Below the pieces are notes generated by a model, which was not told the origin of the DNA, ran no database searches, and saw only the letters and a list, made by a program, of their open reading frames with translations. Positions 25,614-33,997 of a DNA stretch of 64,000 nucleotides are shown piece after piece; position 1 is the stretch's first letter; each line of letters opens with the position of its first letter. The DNA is from ZC4RG35 sp036375695. GTDB taxonomy: Bacteria; Actinomycetota; Acidimicrobiia; Spongiisociales; ZC4RG35. The DNA is taken from NCBI GenBank assembly GCA_036375695.1, contig DASVBU010000036.1, positions 10,812 to 74,811 on the forward strand, written 5' to 3'. The position numbers were made by a program, and so were the translations under genes.

Positions 25614-26282
25614 TCAAGCGGGAGAAGGAGTCGGGTTCTCCGCCTGGACGACCCTCAGATCCGACTTTTCCCCGAACCTCGGCGACTCGCCGGGGGTCCA
25701 GCTGGTCTCCTCCCTCCAAGCGGGGCCCGGGCGGAGGGTGACCACGGTGCCGGGGCCCGGGAGGTCCTGGTGGAAACGGCTGCGATCGGACCCGACGAGG
25801 CGGATTCGGCCCGCCTGCATGGCGTCCTGATGAGTGACGATGACCACGTCGCCGTGCGGATGGGTGGAGTCGAGACGACGCGCCACGGCGGCGACACGAT
25901 CCGCCACCTCGGCGAGGGTCTCGTCCACGAGGTCGACTGCCCATGGGTCGGCGAGGTAGGCCTCGAGCTCGCCGGGGAACGTCGCAGACACGTGTGACCA
26001 GGGGTGGCCCTCCCACCGGTCGGTGATGCTCCAGTCGCGCAGGTCCTCGTCGACCCGGACGGGTACGGAGGAGCGGGCGGCGATCTCCTCGGCCGTGCGA
26101 AGAGCGGGCTCCAGGGGGGACGACCAGATGGCCACCACGGCGCGGGGTCCCAGGTAGCGGCCGACCCGGCGAGCCTGCTCCACCCCGTACGGGGAGAGCC
26201 CGAAGCCGGGGGTGGAGCCCACCACGAGGTTGTGCGGGTTGTCGACCTCGGCGTGGCGGACGAGATGGACCAGAGCTGCCAT
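25614..26282 (-). CDS. Histidine phosphatase (phosphoglycerate mutase-like) superfamily protein
   Basis: A 222-residue protein. It has the phosphoryl-accepting histidine motif LVRHAEVDNPHN (RHA instead of the commoner RHG), the arginine/glutamate segment SSPLEPALRTAEEI, an acidic DWSITDRWEG region and the second histidine in IVTHQDAM. It is probably a small-molecule phosphatase; the substrate is unknown. Its start is 50 bases from the divergent dinB start. Confidence 0.8.
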   Translation of the reverse strand: MAALVHLVRHAEVDNPHNLVVGSTPGFGLSPYGVEQARRVGRYLGPRAVVAIWSSPLEPALRTAEEIAARSSVPVRVDEDLRDWSITDRWEGHPWSHVSATFPGELEAYLADPWAVDLVDETLAEVADRVAAVARRLDSTHPHGDVVIVTHQDAMQAGRIRLVGSDRSRFHQDLPGPGTVVTLRPGPAWREETSWTPGESPRFGEKSDLRVVQAENPTPSPA

Positions 26283-26319
26283 GCCCCTCAGTTTGGCCTG
26301 TCGTGTCCCCAACGCCAGG

Positions 26320-26325
26320 TAACTT
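26320..26325 (+). promoter_or_regulatory. -10 element (TAACTT) of dinB
   Basis: TAACTT, 7 bases, then GTG at 26333, with no Shine-Dalgarno sequence. This fits the leaderless pattern and decides the dinB start over an ATG 30 bases upstream. I see no LexA box here. Confidence 0.55.
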
Positions 26326-26332
26326 CGGCGAG

Positions 26333-27493
26333 GTGTGGACCGAACCCATCCTCCACGTCGACATGGACTCCTTCTTCGTCGAGGTGGAGCGGCTCGACGA
26401 CCCGGGTCTGCGAGGGATCCCCGTGGCCGTGGGAGGGACCGGCCCGCGGGGGGTGATCGCCAGCGCCTCTTACGAAGCCCGGCGGTTCGGTGTCCACTCC
26501 GCCCAGCCGACCGCGAACGCCCTGGAGCTGTGCCCCCAACTCCGTGTCATCCCGCCCTCGCATGGCAAATACGGGGAGGTCTCGATTCGGGTCTTCGAGG
26601 TTTTCCGTGACTTCACCCCTCTCGTCGAGGGGATGAGCCTGGACGAGGCGTATCTGGACGTGGCGGGTCTGCGCCGGCACTTTGCATCGCCTGTCGACGT
26701 CGCCCGGGCGATCCGGTCGGAGGTCCGGGCGCGGATCGGCCTCCCGTCCTCGGTGGGGGTGGCTGCCACCAAGTTGGTGGCGAAGCTCGCCAGCCAGGCC
26801 GCCAAGCCGGATGGGGTCCGGCACGTCCCGGTGTCCGAGCAAGTGGAGTTCCTCCACGCCCTGCCGGCCAAGGCGCTCCCGGGCGTGGGGCCGGCGACTG
26901 GAGCCGCATTGGAGCGTCTCGGCATCGAGTCGGTTGCCGACCTCGCCGCCACCCCCGAACGGGCCCTGGAGTCCTCCGTCGGGCCGACGATGGCGCATCA
27001 GCTCCTCGAGCTCGCCAACGGGATCGACGCCCGTGTGGTTCAGCCCGACCAGAAGGCCAAGTCGGTGTCGGTGGAGGAGACCTACGACCGCGACCTAGTC
27101 GGGTGGGAACTCCTCGCTTCGGCGGTGTCGGATCACGCCATCCGGCTGGCACACCGATTGCGTCGCGCCGGGCTCATGGGCCGTACCGTGACCCTGAAGG
27201 TGCGCTACTCCGACTTCGAGACGATCACCCGGAGCCGGACGCTGCGTGATCCGACCAGCTCCGCCCGCGAGCTGACCGCCGTTGGGCGGGCGCTCCTCGA
27301 CGAGCTGGCGCCGAAGCGGCCCGTTCGCCTCCTCGGGCTCGGTGCCAGCCAGCTCGAGAGCGCGGAATCACCTCGCCAGCTCGGCTTCGGGAGCGACGAC
27401 TGGGTCAAGGTCGAGGATGCCGTCTTCGAGGTTCGGGAGCGCTACGGGGAGGGCGCGATCCGTCCCGGCCGGGGTCTGGACACGGGAGGGTGA
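26333..27493 (+). CDS. dinB: DNA polymerase IV (Y-family)
   Basis: A 386-residue translesion polymerase. Palm motifs are HVDMDSFFVEVE (first metal aspartate) and MSLDEAYLDV (second acidic pair). The SVGVAATKLVAKLASQAAKP finger/palm segment, the HhH region (LPAKALPGVGPATGAALERLG) and the little-finger domain are all present. It copies past damaged bases with low fidelity. The C-terminal clamp-binding motif is weak (RQLGFGSDDW region). No SOS box is visible, so regulation may differ from the classical scheme. Confidence 0.92.
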   Translation: MWTEPILHVDMDSFFVEVERLDDPGLRGIPVAVGGTGPRGVIASASYEARRFGVHSAQPTANALELCPQLRVIPPSHGKYGEVSIRVFEVFRDFTPLVEGMSLDEAYLDVAGLRRHFASPVDVARAIRSEVRARIGLPSSVGVAATKLVAKLASQAAKPDGVRHVPVSEQVEFLHALPAKALPGVGPATGAALERLGIESVADLAATPERALESSVGPTMAHQLLELANGIDARVVQPDQKAKSVSVEETYDRDLVGWELLASAVSDHAIRLAHRLRRAGLMGRTVTLKVRYSDFETITRSRTLRDPTSSARELTAVGRALLDELAPKRPVRLLGLGASQLESAESPRQLGFGSDDWVKVEDAVFEVRERYGEGAIRPGRGLDTGG

Positions 27494-27563
27494 TTACCAC
27501 TGTCACCTGTCCCCACATCGGGTGTAGAGTTCCCGTAGGGCCCAACCCAACGGACCGGTGGAA

Positions 27564-27875
27564 ATGCCTCTAGACGACAAGGAACAGAGGATCCTGGCGG
27601 AGATCGAGCGCCAGTTCTACGAAGAAGATCCAGAACTGGCACGAGCCGTGCAAAGGGTGCAGCGGCCACTTCGCATCGGCGTCCGTCTCTCCACCTTGGG
27701 CATCCTCCTCGGGCTCGCCATCGTCGTCACATACCTGTCCGTGACCCTGGTGGCGGCCGCGGGCTTCCTGCTCGTCGTTCTCTCGGCCACGGCGCTGGTC
27801 AACGCCCTTCGCTTCCGCGGATGGGGTGAGCGTGACCTCGAGCCGGTCGAAGAGTTCGAAGAGTTCGACGACTGA
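27564..27875 (+). CDS. DUF3040 membrane protein
   Basis: A 103-residue protein typical of actinobacteria: an N-terminal cytoplasmic helix MPLDDKEQRILAEIERQFYE, two membrane helices (about residues 44-62 and 66-84), and an acidic tail (EEFEEFDD). DUF3040 genes commonly lie near mraZ in actinobacteria, as here (7 kb away). Function unknown. A TAGAGT -10-like hexamer is at 27525-27530. A GTG two codons upstream could also initiate. Confidence 0.8.
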   Translation: MPLDDKEQRILAEIERQFYEEDPELARAVQRVQRPLRIGVRLSTLGILLGLAIVVTYLSVTLVAAAGFLLVVLSATALVNALRFRGWGERDLEPVEEFEEFDD

Positions 27876-27956
27876 CGGCTATCTTCCCCGCCCCCGGCCT
27901 CCGTTGAGTTGGCTATTGTTCCGGCCCCGCTCCTGGCGGGCACGCGTTTGAGAGGG

Positions 27957-27976
27957 GCGGACCCGCATCGGTCCGC
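27957..27976. promoter_or_regulatory. Hairpin upstream of the MerR-type regulator gene
   Basis: GCGGACC (27957-27963) and GGTCCGC (27970-27976) form a perfect 7-base-pair stem with a 6-base loop, 27 bases before the TTG start. It may be the DUF3040 terminator or part of the regulator's leader. The rest of the 128-base gap (27876-28003) shows no other feature. Confidence 0.35.
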
Positions 27977-28003
27977 GGCACGGAGATCTTTGGGAGTAGG
28001 ACA

Positions 28004-28501
28004 TTGGAGCAGGCGTTTACCGCCGAACAGGCGAGTCGGCTGAGCGGATGCACACACCACCAGCTTCGGTATTGGGATCGGGTCGGCCTCGTCAGCCCAT
28101 CGATCCAGAACACGGGTGGCCGCCCCGGAGTGCGGCGTCTCTATTCGTTCCGTGATCTGGTGGCCCTGCGGGTGGTGCGCAGCCTCCTCGACAACGGCAT
28201 GTCGCTGCAGCGGGTGCGTCGCGCCTGGGAGTACCTGCGGCGCGAGGGCTCGATGGACGAGCATCTCGCGCAGGTGAAGCTGGTCACCGACGGTGTCTCC
28301 ATCTTCCAGGTGAGCCGCGACGACGGGGAGTTGCTCGACGCCTTGCGCCAGGGTCAGCTCGCCTTCTTCGTGGCCATCGACGAGATCGCCCGCGACGTCG
28401 AGGAGGACGTCACCTACTTCGAGCTCGACCGCGCCCAGTTCCTCGAGATGCTCCGCCGCGTCGAGGACGACGTCCGCGAGGAGCAGCAGGCAACTGGTTG
28501 A
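28004..28501 (+). CDS. MerR-family transcriptional regulator, FtsR-like
   Basis: A 165-residue protein. The N-terminal winged helix (FTAEQASRLSGCTHHQLRYW then DRVGLVSPSI, RRLYSFRDLVALRVVRSLL, GMSLQRVRRAWEYLR) is MerR-type. It closely resembles the HTH of the mycobacterial Rv1828 / corynebacterial FtsR group, known to regulate ftsZ. The C-terminal half is a small helical domain without metal-binding cysteines. The start is TTG at 28004 with a GGGAG site seven bases upstream. It is convergent with the transglutaminase operon. Assignment to FtsR is inference from HTH similarity. Confidence 0.75.
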   Translation: MEQAFTAEQASRLSGCTHHQLRYWDRVGLVSPSIQNTGGRPGVRRLYSFRDLVALRVVRSLLDNGMSLQRVRRAWEYLRREGSMDEHLAQVKLVTDGVSIFQVSRDDGELLDALRQGQLAFFVAIDEIARDVEEDVTYFELDRAQFLEMLRRVEDDVREEQQATG

Positions 28502-28502
28502 G

Positions 28503-28529
28503 GCCTCTCGGGTCTTCGCCCCGAGAGGC
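28503..28529. terminator. Gene-end hairpin after the MerR-type gene
   Basis: GCCTCTCGGG (28503-28512) and CCCGAGAGGC (28520-28529) form a perfect 10-base-pair stem with a 7-base loop directly after the stop. It runs without a gap into the heptad element. Confidence 0.6.
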
Positions 28530-28596
28530 GTACTTGGTACTTGGTACCAGGTACCGAGAAGGCTCTTCCAAGTACCAAGTACTCAGTACCAGGTAC
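28530..28596. repeat. Heptad-phased inverted-repeat element, copy 2
   Basis: Four forward heptamers (GTACTTG, GTACTTG, GTACCAG, GTACCGA) are followed by an 11-base spacer that is itself palindromic at its ends (GAAG / CTTC), then four reverse heptamers (CAAGTAC, CAAGTAC, TCAGTAC, CAGGTAC). The element begins on the base after the MerR-gene hairpin and ends on the base before the stop codon of the convergent transglutaminase gene. Confidence 0.75.
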
Positions 28597-30921
28597 TCAA
28601 TCTCTGAACAGTGACTTCGGGTTGATCGCCGCCAGGGCGCGCCGTCTCGTGTCGTAGCGGTTCTGCAACCACCACTCCAGCTCCATCATCTCCGCCTGGC
28701 CGAGCGTGGCCTGCTTGCCGCCATAGATGGCTCCGGCGTAGCCGCGGGCGAGTGGCATCAGCGCCGAGCCCTTCTCATGGGCCCACTCGATGGGTGTCAT
28801 CGTCTCCACCACCGGCTCGCCGAGGTCGGCGAGACGATCGACGATCTCGTCCCAGAGGGCGGTGATGTCACCGCTGCGGGCCCGGGCGAGACGACGGTTG
28901 CGACGCACTTTCTTCGCCAGCGGGACGGCGCCGATCAGGATGCCGAGGATCGGGATGGCCATCCACCAGTCGAAGTCGAGGCTGCGTCCACCCGTCGAGC
29001 CGTCCCCTGGTGTCAGTCCGGGGGGCGGGATGTCGGTGATCGGGAGGTCGTCGGAGCCGGGGCCGATCGGTGTTGCCGGACCTTCGACCTCGGGAATCAG
29101 CTCCGCGGGCTCCCAGCCGGCCGTCATGCTCGGCGGCAGCGCCTCGCCGCGGGGCGTCGGGTCGAAGCGCACCCAGCCGAACCCGTCCATCCACATCTCC
29201 ACCCAGGCGTGGGCATTGGTGTCACGGACCTCGATCACCTCGACACCGTTGATGGTGGTCACCCTCCCGGGCGTGAATCCCCACACCACCCGGCTCGGGA
29301 TCCCCAGCGCACGGCCGAGGACGGCCATGGCGGCGGCGAACTGCTCGCAGTAGCCGGTCCGGTAGTTCTGGCTGGTGGAGTCGTTGAGCCAGGCGTCGAG
29401 TACCAGGGCGCCGTGGCCGGTCGACACCTCCTGGGAGTAGGTGAAGTCACCCGAATCCCGGAACCAGTGCTGGAGCAGCCACGCCTTCTCGAAATCGGTC
29501 GTGGCGCCCCGCGTGTGACGCAGGGCGATGGCCACGAGCGTGCCTGGAGTGTTCGTGGGGAGCTCGGTGTAACGCTGGATGTCCGGCGGGCGGGCGGTGT
29601 CGCCGGGTGGCGGCCCGGGCTCGGCGTTGAAGAGGCCTTCCTCCGCGGCAGCCGCGAACAGGGGGCTCAGGTCCCCGTTGGGACCTGTCGCCAGCCTGCC
29701 GAGGTCTGCCTCGACGAGGGGGAACGTGGTCTCCAGCTGGTAGTTGTCGTCCGGTGCGACCCCGACGGCGCGGAACAACGCCCCGTCCCGTCCGAAGCGG
29801 ATCTCACCGGGCTCGATGGTGTGCTCGCCGCCGATCGAGTGGATCTCCCTCGGCTCGCCGGCGGTGGGGAGGATGGTGCCGCCGAGACCGGAGATGAAGA
29901 CCCGCTGCAGGATCGTGGCCGTGCTGCCCCGATAGAGGTGGGCCGGGTCGCCCAATGGGCCAGCGGTGGCGAGCCGGGTCTGCGAGTTGCCCCGACGCCA
30001 CGCCACGCCGTCGAAGGCGTCGAGGGTCTCCATCCGCCAGTAGATCTGCTCGGGCGGCGGAGCACCAGGGCCGAGCGTGGCGCGGAACAGGACGATGTTG
30101 TTCCTGCTGATCAGGCGCTGACGCATGTCGACCCACCGGTCGAAGACGACGTTGCCGCCGAAGCTCCCTCCAATGCCGCTGCCCACCGAGTTCCAGGGGA
30201 GGTTCCCGTACTCGGAGACCATCCCGGAGGCATTGGAAGTGGTCATCACGGCGAACACCCCGACCATCGCCGCCATTGCAAAGGCCGTTCTCGGGGAAGA
30301 GTGGGGGAGCGGCAGACCCGACCGGTCCCGCGCCCGGCCCATGCCCTCGCCCCGATCGAGGACGATGCCCGCCAGGGCGAGCCCGACCACGAGTGAGGTG
30401 GCGATCATCCACGAGATTCCCGCAGGCCGACGATCGAAGACGGCGAACTGCAGGTAGACCGCGCCGGCCGGGACCAGCATGATCCCGACCCGGCCCGTCG
30501 CGGCGCCCTGGGCGAACAGCCCGCCGAGCACCCACATCAGCGTGGCGAGGAGGGCGACCAGCCCGGGCAACGGGATCACCGGAGCCACGCCGGAACGGAT
30601 GAGCCGGAAGGCCTCCTCCATGGTCTCCCTGAGCTCGGGGAGGGTGGAACTGGTGGGCACGACGCCGTAGACGAGGGTCTCCGGCACCGCCACGCGGAAG
30701 AAGACGATGACCGCCCCGAGGACGAATATCAGCTGCGCCAGGCCCGGGTTCAGGTCGACCTGGCGCATCAGCCACCACATCACGCCCCCGAGCAGGGCGG
30801 CGGCGATGATGATCAGGTGCCACTGGATGTGGCCCTCGCCGAACTGGACGAGACGGCCCGCCCTCGAGACGATCATCCCGAGGAGGACGAGACCGGCTAG
30901 CTGGCCGAGGCGTCTGCCCAT
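28597..30921 (-). CDS. TgpA-like transglutaminase-domain membrane protein (DUF3488)
   Basis: A 774-residue protein. The N-terminal third has about six membrane helices, followed by a large external region. A transglutaminase-like core has its catalytic triad in GYCEQFAAAMAVLGR (Cys), NAHAWVEMW (His) and RFDPTP (Asp). A last membrane helix and a cytoplasmic tail follow. The family is regularly encoded with MoxR and DUF58 proteins. The ATG at 30921 was preferred because GAGGG lies six bases upstream; in-frame ATGs at 30945 and 30957 are alternatives deeper inside the DUF58 gene. The substrate is unknown; an envelope-protein role is usual speculation. Confidence 0.83.
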   Translation of the reverse strand: MGRRLGQLAGLVLLGMIVSRAGRLVQFGEGHIQWHLIIIAAALLGGVMWWLMRQVDLNPGLAQLIFVLGAVIVFFRVAVPETLVYGVVPTSSTLPELRETMEEAFRLIRSGVAPVIPLPGLVALLATLMWVLGGLFAQGAATGRVGIMLVPAGAVYLQFAVFDRRPAGISWMIATSLVVGLALAGIVLDRGEGMGRARDRSGLPLPHSSPRTAFAMAAMVGVFAVMTTSNASGMVSEYGNLPWNSVGSGIGGSFGGNVVFDRWVDMRQRLISRNNIVLFRATLGPGAPPPEQIYWRMETLDAFDGVAWRRGNSQTRLATAGPLGDPAHLYRGSTATILQRVFISGLGGTILPTAGEPREIHSIGGEHTIEPGEIRFGRDGALFRAVGVAPDDNYQLETTFPLVEADLGRLATGPNGDLSPLFAAAAEEGLFNAEPGPPPGDTARPPDIQRYTELPTNTPGTLVAIALRHTRGATTDFEKAWLLQHWFRDSGDFTYSQEVSTGHGALVLDAWLNDSTSQNYRTGYCEQFAAAMAVLGRALGIPSRVVWGFTPGRVTTINGVEVIEVRDTNAHAWVEMWMDGFGWVRFDPTPRGEALPPSMTAGWEPAELIPEVEGPATPIGPGSDDLPITDIPPPGLTPGDGSTGGRSLDFDWWMAIPILGILIGAVPLAKKVRRNRRLARARSGDITALWDEIVDRLADLGEPVVETMTPIEWAHEKGSALMPLARGYAGAIYGGKQATLGQAEMMELEWWLQNRYDTRRRALAAINPKSLFRD

Positions 30922-32075
30922 GTCGCCCTCATCGTCTTCAGCCATTCCGGCGCCCATTTGGCGCCGGGGTCGACCACCACGGTGGCCGCCCCGACCCTGT
31001 GGAACCCGATGACCGTCTGCGGAGTCGTCGACGAAACACTCATCAGAACCGTGTTGCCATAGTCCGGGGCGAGGAGACGCTGGACCGCCAGCATCTCCCG
31101 GTCGGGGACCCCGGTGACCAGTACCAGTGCACCGCCACCACCGCGGTGACGGATGCGTGTGGCCACGGCGCGGAGGTCGATCGTCGGATCGGTCTTGACC
31201 ACCGCGAGCCGCTCCATGATCGCGGTGTAGCGGGAGGCGTCCATGGTGTTGGCGTCACCTGCCCAGAAATCGGCGTCGAAGCCGGTGCGGAGCAGGTGGT
31301 CGACGACGCTCGCCGCGCCCGAAACGGCCGTCTCGAATGCCTGCTCCGACTCGTACACGGACTCCCGGATGTCGAGGAGGACCAGGGCGCGGGACTGCCA
31401 TGGCGTCTCCAGCTGCCGGATCATCAGCTCGTCGTACTTGGCCACCGACGGCCAGTGGATCCGGCGCAGGTCGTCGCCCCTCGTGTACTCGCGGAGGGTG
31501 TAGAAGTCCTCGCCACCCCGCTGGCTGTGCTCGGGTCGTGACGCATGGACGAGGGGATCGCGGCCACGGGTCTGGGGGAATCCACTGAGCCTCTCGACGG
31601 CCGGGTAGACGACGAGCCGGTCGACCGCGGTGTCACCGATCGCGAGCTCGGCGAGCCCGAGCGGGTCGCTGGATTGGCCTCGCGCCGGGCCGATCTTGTA
31701 CACGCCCCTCGGGCTGCAGGTGACCCGGTAGGAGGCGGTGGCCCTCTCCAGGCCCGGGAGGCTTGCGACCTCGAACCCGGCGACACCGAGCCGCTCCACC
31801 TCGTCGAACATCGCCAGGTGGGGGACCGAGCGACGGCTGCGATTGTCGACCACCAATGTCACCATCGTGGTCTCGCCGTCGTGAACCGCCGGCGAGCCGA
31901 TGCGTCGCGAGATCTCCACGTTCGGGCTGTGGAGACGCACGTAGGCGATCGCCACCAGGGGACCGAGCACGAGGAAGATCCCCACCAGCAACAGCTCGGG
32001 GTCTCCGAACGTCCACCAGAGGATGAAGAAGGCGCTTCCTGCTCCGAGGAGGGCCCAGCCCCTGGCGCTCGGCAT
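30897..32075 (-). CDS. DUF58-family protein (MoxR-associated)
   Basis: A 392-residue protein with two N-terminal membrane helices (about residues 8-22 and 25-45). The DUF58 signature REYTRGDDLRRIHW appears mid-protein, followed by a von Willebrand A-like fold with VLLDIRES, whose MIDAS motif is incomplete. It is thought to act as a partner of MoxR AAA ATPases in complex maturation. The ATG overlaps the moxR stop as ATGA and the 3' end overlaps the transglutaminase start. Confidence 0.85.
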   Translation of the reverse strand: MPSARGWALLGAGSAFFILWWTFGDPELLLVGIFLVLGPLVAIAYVRLHSPNVEISRRIGSPAVHDGETTMVTLVVDNRSRRSVPHLAMFDEVERLGVAGFEVASLPGLERATASYRVTCSPRGVYKIGPARGQSSDPLGLAELAIGDTAVDRLVVYPAVERLSGFPQTRGRDPLVHASRPEHSQRGGEDFYTLREYTRGDDLRRIHWPSVAKYDELMIRQLETPWQSRALVLLDIRESVYESEQAFETAVSGAASVVDHLLRTGFDADFWAGDANTMDASRYTAIMERLAVVKTDPTIDLRAVATRIRHRGGGGALVLVTGVPDREMLAVQRLLAPDYGNTVLMSVSSTTPQTVIGFHRVGAATVVVDPGAKWAPEWLKTMRATWADASAS

Positions 32076-33043
32076 CAGGTGGCGATGCGTGAGGCGGTGC
32101 CGGGCACCCGGAGCCGCCCGAGGACCCCGGTGATGACTTCGGCGACGCTCTCACCGCGCATCTGGGCCTCGGGGCGGAGCGTGATGCGGTGTTCCAGCAC
32201 CGGGACGGCCAGTTCCTTGACGTCGTCGGGCATCACGTAGTCCCGCCCGAAAGCGGCAGCTCGGGCACGGGCCAGACGTTGGAGGAACAGCGCGGACCGG
32301 GGCGACGCTCCCAGCATCACGTCGGGGTGCTGCCGGGTGGCTCCCACGAGGTCGATGATGTAGTTCTTGACCGGGTTGGAGACCGTGATCTGCTGCGCCG
32401 TGACGATCAGCTCGCGGACCTCGTCGAGGTTGGCTACCGGCTCCAGATCGAGGAAGGTGGAACGGACGCCATGGGTGTCCAGCATCTCCAGCTCCTTGGA
32501 CCGGTCCGGGTAGCCGATGACGACCCTCATCATGAACCGGTCGAGCTGGGCCTCGGGTAGCGGGTAGGTGCCCTCGTGCTCGAGCGGGTTCTGGGTGGCG
32601 ACCACCATGAACGGTGTCGGCACCGGCCTGGTCACCCCGTCCGAAGTCACCTGGCGCTCCTCCATGGCCTCGAGCAGGGCCGACTGCGTCTTCGGGCTGG
32701 CCCGGTTGATCTCGTCGCCGACGACGATGTTGGCGAAGATCGGGCCCGGCTTGAACTCGAACTCCCGCCTGTCCCGGTCATAGACACTGATGCCGGTGAC
32801 GTCGGATGGCAACAGGTCGGGTGTGAACTGGATCCGGTTGAAGGCGCCGTCGATGGACTTCGCCAGCGACTTGGCGAGATGGGTCTTCCCGACACCGGGG
32901 ACGTCTTCGACGAGGACGTGTCCTTCCGCCACCAGGGCCAGGAGCACCAGTTCGATGACTTCGCGCTTGCCCTGGATGACGGTCTCCACGTTGGAGGCGA
33001 TTCGGTTGAATCGCTCTCCGAAGGTTTCGATTCGATCGGCCAA
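32075..33043 (-). CDS. MoxR-family AAA+ ATPase
   Basis: A 322-residue ATPase. It has Walker A EDVPGVGKTHLAKSLA, Walker B VVGDEINRASPKTQSALLEAMEE (key residues GDEINR), sensor 1 VVATQNPLEHEGTYPLPEAQ and an arginine finger in LDRFMMR. MoxR proteins act as chaperone-like ATPases together with DUF58/VWA proteins. I chose TTG at 33043 because a perfect GGAGG lies eight bases upstream and the length then matches the family; the frame is open 27 codons further upstream but reads through promoter-like sequence. It is the first gene of the leftward MoxR-DUF58-TgpA operon. Confidence 0.88.
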   Translation of the reverse strand: MADRIETFGERFNRIASNVETVIQGKREVIELVLLALVAEGHVLVEDVPGVGKTHLAKSLAKSIDGAFNRIQFTPDLLPSDVTGISVYDRDRREFEFKPGPIFANIVVGDEINRASPKTQSALLEAMEERQVTSDGVTRPVPTPFMVVATQNPLEHEGTYPLPEAQLDRFMMRVVIGYPDRSKELEMLDTHGVRSTFLDLEPVANLDEVRELIVTAQQITVSNPVKNYIIDLVGATRQHPDVMLGASPRSALFLQRLARARAAAFGRDYVMPDDVKELAVPVLEHRITLRPEAQMRGESVAEVITGVLGRLRVPGTASRIAT

Positions 33044-33136
33044 AGGAGCGACCTCCGGGTGGGATTTGTCGCGACTGTACCTAGTCTCCGGGATTCTGGG
33101 GGCTAGTCTGTAGGGCGAGGGCAATTGGGAGGGAAC

Positions 33137-33367
33137 TTGTTCGAAATGGGGCTGGGCGGTCTCCTGTGGGCTGTTCTGGGGAGACCACGTCTTTGGGGGG
33201 AAGCCATCCGTGCCGCACTGTCCGTGCGTCGGCGCGGGCGCCTCGGTCCGTCGACCGCCTATCTGCGCTGGCGGAGCCAGACGGCGTACGGTGAGGCGAT
33301 CGCGGTGCCGGCCCGCGACTTCGTCGAGTACCTGGAATGGCGGCGCCGTATGCGGGGGATGCGATGA
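33137..33367 (+). CDS. Small basic protein, unknown function
   Basis: A 76-residue protein, hydrophobic at the N-terminus (MGLGGLLWAVLGRPRLW) and strongly basic later (RRRGRLGPSTAYLRWRSQ), ending in RRRMRGMR. TTG at 33137 follows GGGAGGG; an ATG three codons later (33146) is an alternative start. No family recognised. Its stop overlaps the next ATG as ATGA. It is transcribed divergently from the MoxR operon. A TAGTCT -10-like hexamer is at 33104-33109, within one of two CTAGTCT repeats (33081-33087 and 33103-33109). Confidence 0.6.
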   Translation: MFEMGLGGLLWAVLGRPRLWGEAIRAALSVRRRGRLGPSTAYLRWRSQTAYGEAIAVPARDFVEYLEWRRRMRGMR

Positions 33368-33924
33368 CGCCCGGGGGCCTCACCGGTCGTCTCGAGGAGA
33401 TCCCCGGTGTCGCGTCGGTGACCGTCGACCTCACCGAGGAGGGCGGCGGGATCAGCATCCGTCTCGAGCCGGGCGCCGACGAGTCCGGTGTCATGGAGAG
33501 GCTCCGCCAGATCCTCGTCGCCTACGGTGTCCGGTCGCCACGGACCCAGACGGTCGAGGAGGCGCTCCCGGATCCGGGAGAGACGACACCCGAGCTGAAG
33601 GCACTGGGGATCAAGGTCCGTCTCGTCCCCTTGGAGAAGGGCGCCCGCATCGAGGTCGAGTCCCGCGACATCCGCTCGCACCGGGTGGTGGCGGCGAACC
33701 CGCGCGCCATCGCCCAGGGTATGGCCGACGCATGGTGTCGGGTCATCGGGAAGATCCCCGTCGAGGTGATCGAGGCTTCCATCAAGGACGACGGCCTGCT
33801 CGTGGTCAGGGTGATCGACGGCGACGTCGAGAGGACCGGCATGGCCATGGTCTCCTTGGGTTGGGAGCGCTCCCTGACCCTCGCCGTGGGCCGGGCTCTC
33901 GGCCAGATCTCGGTCGCCGACTGA
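33364..33924 (+). CDS. Conserved-type hypothetical protein
   Basis: A 186-residue soluble protein. Two halves are visible: an N-terminal region predicted as a beta-alpha-beta unit (RLEEIPGVASVTVDL, GISIRLEPGADESG, LRQILVAYGV), resembling a small ferredoxin-like fold, and a C-terminal half (LGIKVRLVPLEKGARIEVESRD, MADAWCRVIGKIPVEVIEAS, GMAMVSLGWERSLTLAVGRAL) that could be a second such unit. No catalytic motif is recognisable and I cannot name a family. It is translationally coupled to the small basic protein before it. Confidence 0.65.
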   Translation: MTPGGLTGRLEEIPGVASVTVDLTEEGGGISIRLEPGADESGVMERLRQILVAYGVRSPRTQTVEEALPDPGETTPELKALGIKVRLVPLEKGARIEVESRDIRSHRVVAANPRAIAQGMADAWCRVIGKIPVEVIEASIKDDGLLVVRVIDGDVERTGMAMVSLGWERSLTLAVGRALGQISVAD

Positions 33925-33997
33925 CCTGGCCGGCACCGAAAGCCCCAGTCAGAAGCGGGCGCGGTCACTACGCTTCGATGCGGTAGGACGGTCCGAG

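Noticed and set aside
26283..26332. LexA box before dinB
   Set aside because: I looked for CGAAC-N4-GTTCG on both strands and found none.
24533..28596. CRISPR-like arrays at the two heptad regions
   Set aside because: Units are 7 bases with no spacers, arranged as mirror-image arms; no cas genes nearby.
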